NCBI RefSeq assembly: GCF_000972385.1
Contig: NZ_JXTE01000070.1
Coordinates: 1-64,000 of the forward strand
Length of the DNA stretch: 64,000 nucleotides
DNA from: Streptomyces sp. WM6386
Lineage (GTDB): Bacteria > Actinomycetota > Actinomycetes > Streptomycetales > Streptomycetaceae
Reading direction: 5' to 3'
The position numbers were made by a program, and so were the translations under genes. Positions 61,765-64,000 of this stretch are shown here, piece after piece; within the stretch, counting starts at the first letter, position 1; every line of letters starts with the position of its first letter. The notes beneath the pieces were generated by a model. It worked only from the letters and a program-made list of their open reading frames with translations, was not told the origin of the DNA and searched no databases.

Positions 61765-62835
61765 TTGCCGAGCTCAGTTCTTGTGCGGCCTTTGCTCTTG
61801 AGACCGGTCACGGGCCGGGCCGGAATCGGCTCTGGGGAGTCCCTGGGAAGAAGTGATGCGGGTGCTCCCCGCCAAGCCTGTCATCGGGCGCCGCTGATCC
61901 TGCTGCACGCGCTGGGCGATAACGCCACGCACTGGACCGAGGTGGCCGAAGCCTTCGCCGGGCACTGGCGGGTCTACGCCCTGGACCTGCGTGGCCACGG
62001 TGGCAGCGACCGTCCTGGTGCCTACTCGTTCGCCGCCATGAGAGACGATGTGCTGGGGTTCATGGATGCGATGGGCCTTGGGCGGGTGAGCCTCGTCGGT
62101 CACTCGATGGGTGGGACCGTTGCCTACCTGATCGCCGAGGAGATTCCCGGGAGGATCGAGCGGCTGGTCCTGGAAGACGTACCGCCGCCCTTCCCGCGGA
62201 AACCGTCCTTCTCCCCTGTCGCCCCCGACGCTCCCACCGACTTCGACTGGGCGGCTGTCTCGCCCATCCGGGCCGAGGTGGACAGCCCTGACCCCAGATG
62301 GCTGGCGCGCCTCGGCGACATCACGGCGCCAACCCTGATCGTCGGCGGGGGTCCGGGCAGCCACGTCCCCCAGGAACTGCTCGCCACGATGGGGAGCCTC
62401 ATCCCGGACTGCCAGAACGTCACCATCCCGGCGGGCCACTATGTGCACGCTTCCAGCCCCGCCGAGTTCACGGACGTGGTCGTGCGGTTTCTGCGTGCCG
62501 CGGACGCCACCGGACCGACCGGCGCCGACGACAACTGCACGCCGACCCCCGGCACACGGCAGCACGCACGGGGTCGGCGTGGAGGCAGCCGCCTCGGCGA
62601 CCATCCTGCCGATCCGGCATGTTCTGCTCCGGCCCGCGCAGCGGATCAGGCAGTCGCCAGCTTCTGGATGCGCGGGTGGCGCTCCAGAGCCCACCGCACG
62701 GTCTTCGCCGGGCGTCCGAGCAGGGTTTCCAGCTCGTCGGTCTTGCCGCCGTATCCTCCGCGGCCGATGATCCGGTTCAGGGTCTTCAGGTGCTCCGCGA
62801 TGTGCGGGTACGCGGACATGTGGGTGTCCACGTAG
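61765..62835 (+). CDS. Alpha/beta hydrolase with irregular ends (possibly decaying)
   Basis: The core (about 61895-62505) is a clear alpha/beta hydrolase: PLILLHALGDNATHW (oxyanion region), ALDLRGHGGSDRPG, LVGHSMGGTVAYL (nucleophile Ser) and VTIPAGHYVHASSPAEFTDVVVRFLRA (catalytic His). Both ends look wrong. The only well-placed ribosome site (GGGAAG) precedes an ATG at 61856 that reads MRVLPAKPVIGR and then hits a stop one base out of frame with the core. At the other end the frame runs about 110 codons past the normal stop, over the opposite NmrA-like gene. It may be a frameshifted or truncated copy. Confidence 0.6.
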   Translation: MPSSVLVRPLLLRPVTGRAGIGSGESLGRSDAGAPRQACHRAPLILLHALGDNATHWTEVAEAFAGHWRVYALDLRGHGGSDRPGAYSFAAMRDDVLGFMDAMGLGRVSLVGHSMGGTVAYLIAEEIPGRIERLVLEDVPPPFPRKPSFSPVAPDAPTDFDWAAVSPIRAEVDSPDPRWLARLGDITAPTLIVGGGPGSHVPQELLATMGSLIPDCQNVTIPAGHYVHASSPAEFTDVVVRFLRAADATGPTGADDNCTPTPGTRQHARGRRGGSRLGDHPADPACSAPARAADQAVASFWMRGWRSRAHRTVFAGRPSRVSSSSVLPPYPPRPMIRFRVFRCSAMCGYADMWVST

Positions 62836-63620
62836 GTCTCGTTCCAGGTTTCGATGTCTTCGGGAACATACGTGACCGGGCTTCCCAGCACGGCCGCGAA
62901 GTCCTCCGCGAACCCGTGCCCGTCCTTCATTTCCGGACCGGTGAGCGCGTAGGACTTCGAGATGTGCGGCGCCGGATCGGCCAGGATCTTCGCGCACAGT
63001 TCCGCGACGTCGTAACCGGCGATGGGTGCGAACCGGTGGTCGCCGAAGGGCAGGCGCAGCTCACCGTCGGCCAGTGAGCCGAGGGCCAGCCAGGTCATGA
63101 TGGGGTTCTCGACGAAGAAGGCCGCCTGGATGTTGACGGTCGGGACGCCGGACCACTCCAGCACCTGCTCGGCGACCCAGTGGGCCCGCTGCTGCGGCGA
63201 CCAGTTGGCGACGAGTCCGCCGAGCTTCGCGAGCCGCTCCTCCTCCGGCGCGGTCATGTCGTCGAAGGTCATGAACGACTGCTCGTACTCGGAGATGTTG
63301 ACGAACACCTCGATGTCGCCCTGGGCCCGCGCCGCGGCGGCCATCAGGCTGACGGCGTCGGTGTAGTACGGCGACAGGCCCATGCTGAAGTAGATGCGCC
63401 GGACGCCCTTCAGCGCGGCGGTCACGTCGGCGATGGTGAGCAGGTCGCCGACGAAGACCTCCGCCCCGGCCTGGCGGAGCGACTGGGCGCGTTCGTCATC
63501 CTGCCGTACGAACGCACGCGCGGGGTGCCCTTGTTCGATCAGCATGTCGACCATCGTCCGGCTCACACCACCGATCTCGCCTGCGGCACCGGTGATCAGG
63601 ATGGGGTTGCGCTCTGTCAT
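62646..63620 (-). CDS. NmrA-like NAD(P)-binding oxidoreductase
   Basis: A 324-residue atypical SDR: NPILITGAAGEIGGVSRTMVDMLIEQGHPARAFVRQ (nucleotide motif), GAEVFVGDLLTIADVTAALKGVRRIYFSMG, EVFVNISEYEQS, WVAEQVLEWSGVPTVNIQAAFFVEN, and a C-terminal WALERHPRIQKLA. The YxxxK motif is absent, as in NmrA/HSCARG relatives. A TTG precedes the ATG at 63620. It lies on the same strand as the short-chain dehydrogenase at the window edge, 64 bp downstream of it. Confidence 0.86.
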   Translation of the reverse strand: MTERNPILITGAAGEIGGVSRTMVDMLIEQGHPARAFVRQDDERAQSLRQAGAEVFVGDLLTIADVTAALKGVRRIYFSMGLSPYYTDAVSLMAAAARAQGDIEVFVNISEYEQSFMTFDDMTAPEEERLAKLGGLVANWSPQQRAHWVAEQVLEWSGVPTVNIQAAFFVENPIMTWLALGSLADGELRLPFGDHRFAPIAGYDVAELCAKILADPAPHISKSYALTGPEMKDGHGFAEDFAAVLGSPVTYVPEDIETWNETYVDTHMSAYPHIAEHLKTLNRIIGRGGYGGKTDELETLLGRPAKTVRWALERHPRIQKLATA

Positions 63621-63684
63621 CAAGGTTCCCTCTGTCTGGTGGGGGTGGGGCGGCTGTCCAGAAAGCCCAGGCAGCGCCTGGACG

Positions 63685-64000
63685 TCAGCCGGCGAGCTGG
63701 TTCATCTTGCGGATCTGCTTGTCGAAGACCCCGGCGGGGGCGAGGCGGCGCAGTACGCGTGCGCGTCCGGCCAGGGGGCCGGCGGTGTAGCGCGGCTTCG
63801 GCTTCGTGTCGGTCGCTGCCGCGAGGATCGCCTTGGCGACGACGGCGGGGGCGTCGCCGCCTCTGACCGCGTCCGCCATCACGCGGTCGACGGTCTGCCG
63901 CTGCTTCGCGTAGGCGTGCAGGGGGGTGTCGGGCTTCGCGCTGTTGGTCTCGAACCCGGTCCTGGTGTAGGCGGGTTGGACGATGAGCGCCCGGACGCCG
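63685..64000 (-). CDS. Short-chain dehydrogenase, C-terminal part (starts outside the window)
   Basis: The frame is open from the window edge and reads GVRALIVQPAYTRTGFETN, the usual post-active-site region of SDRs (V.PAYTRT), then an 80-residue C-terminal extension ending RKMNQLAG. The nucleotide motif and YxxxK lie outside the window. An internal ATG at 63882 would give a 65-residue protein and is not the true start. Confidence 0.75.
   Translation of the reverse strand, partial: GVRALIVQPAYTRTGFETNSAKPDTPLHAYAKQRQTVDRVMADAVRGGDAPAVVAKAILAAATDTKPKPRYTAGPLAGRARVLRRLAPAGVFDKQIRKMNQLAG

Noticed and set aside
61765..63000. 407-codon minus-strand frame over the alpha/beta hydrolase
   Set aside because: It is antisense low-complexity sequence; the plus strand holds the GHSMGG nucleophile motif.

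Overview
The window is high-GC DNA with GC-rich third codon positions, frequent GTG/TTG starts and many ATGA/GTGA overlaps. Together with Streptomyces-type gene content (LuxR regulators, a secreted trypsin, an RNase Sa-like enzyme, paired IucA/IucC synthetases) this points to a Streptomyces chromosome. I see no rRNA, tRNA, CRISPR array, transposase or phage gene. Genes sit on both strands in short operons.

Left part (1-15.8 kb): a SWIM-type protein running off the edge and its SNF2 helicase partner; a GntR regulator, ROK sugar kinase and small membrane protein, with a divergent Gfo/Idh/MocA dehydrogenase; a P450 next to a response regulator; a broken caspase-like gene that now separates this response regulator from a histidine kinase; a secreted guanyl-specific RNase; an EamA exporter; a DHFR-like reductase; an AIM24 protein divergent from a short-chain dehydrogenase.

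Purine-catabolism zone (15.9-23.1 kb and 37.6-49.6 kb): allantoicase, allantoinase, the IclR regulator AllR, a MobA-like nucleotidyltransferase and malate synthase form one block. The other holds an NCS2 permease, an 8-oxoguanine/guanine-type deaminase, urate oxidase, 5-hydroxyisourate hydrolase, OHCU decarboxylase, hydroxypyruvate isomerase, tartronate-semialdehyde reductase, catalase and glyoxylate carboligase. Together they take urate through allantoin to glyoxylate, then to malate or glycerate, with catalase placed to remove the peroxide made by urate oxidase. Six promoters here (allB, allR, aceB, hyi, catalase, gcl) carry pairs of a 15-bp motif, TTCCR-N5-YRGAA, separated by 6 bp (5 bp at allB). 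A second palindrome, TTCAAC-N5-GTTGAA, overlaps or adjoins the -35 region at four promoters (allB, aceB, the urate operon and catalase). Xanthine dehydrogenase and ureidoglycolate lyase are not in the window.

The 23-37 kb stretch between the two purine blocks holds a SelT/SelW-like protein coupled to a HipA-like kinase, two divergent IucA/IucC synthetases, a VWA-protein pair, two HxlR regulators, an aminotransferase, a serine hydrolase that has lost its catalytic core, an MFS exporter, and an NmrA-like protein divergent from an AraC regulator. Two inverted copies of a dispersed hairpin repeat flank the last pair.

Right part (49.7-64 kb): a zinc-ribbon protein, a GNAT acetyltransferase, two coupled acyl-CoA synthetases with a divergent GAF-LuxR regulator and a clear palindromic operator, a large ATPase-LuxR regulator followed by a secreted trypsin, a winged-helix protein, a CorA transporter, a degraded-looking alpha/beta hydrolase, an NmrA-like reductase and the C-terminus of a short-chain dehydrogenase.
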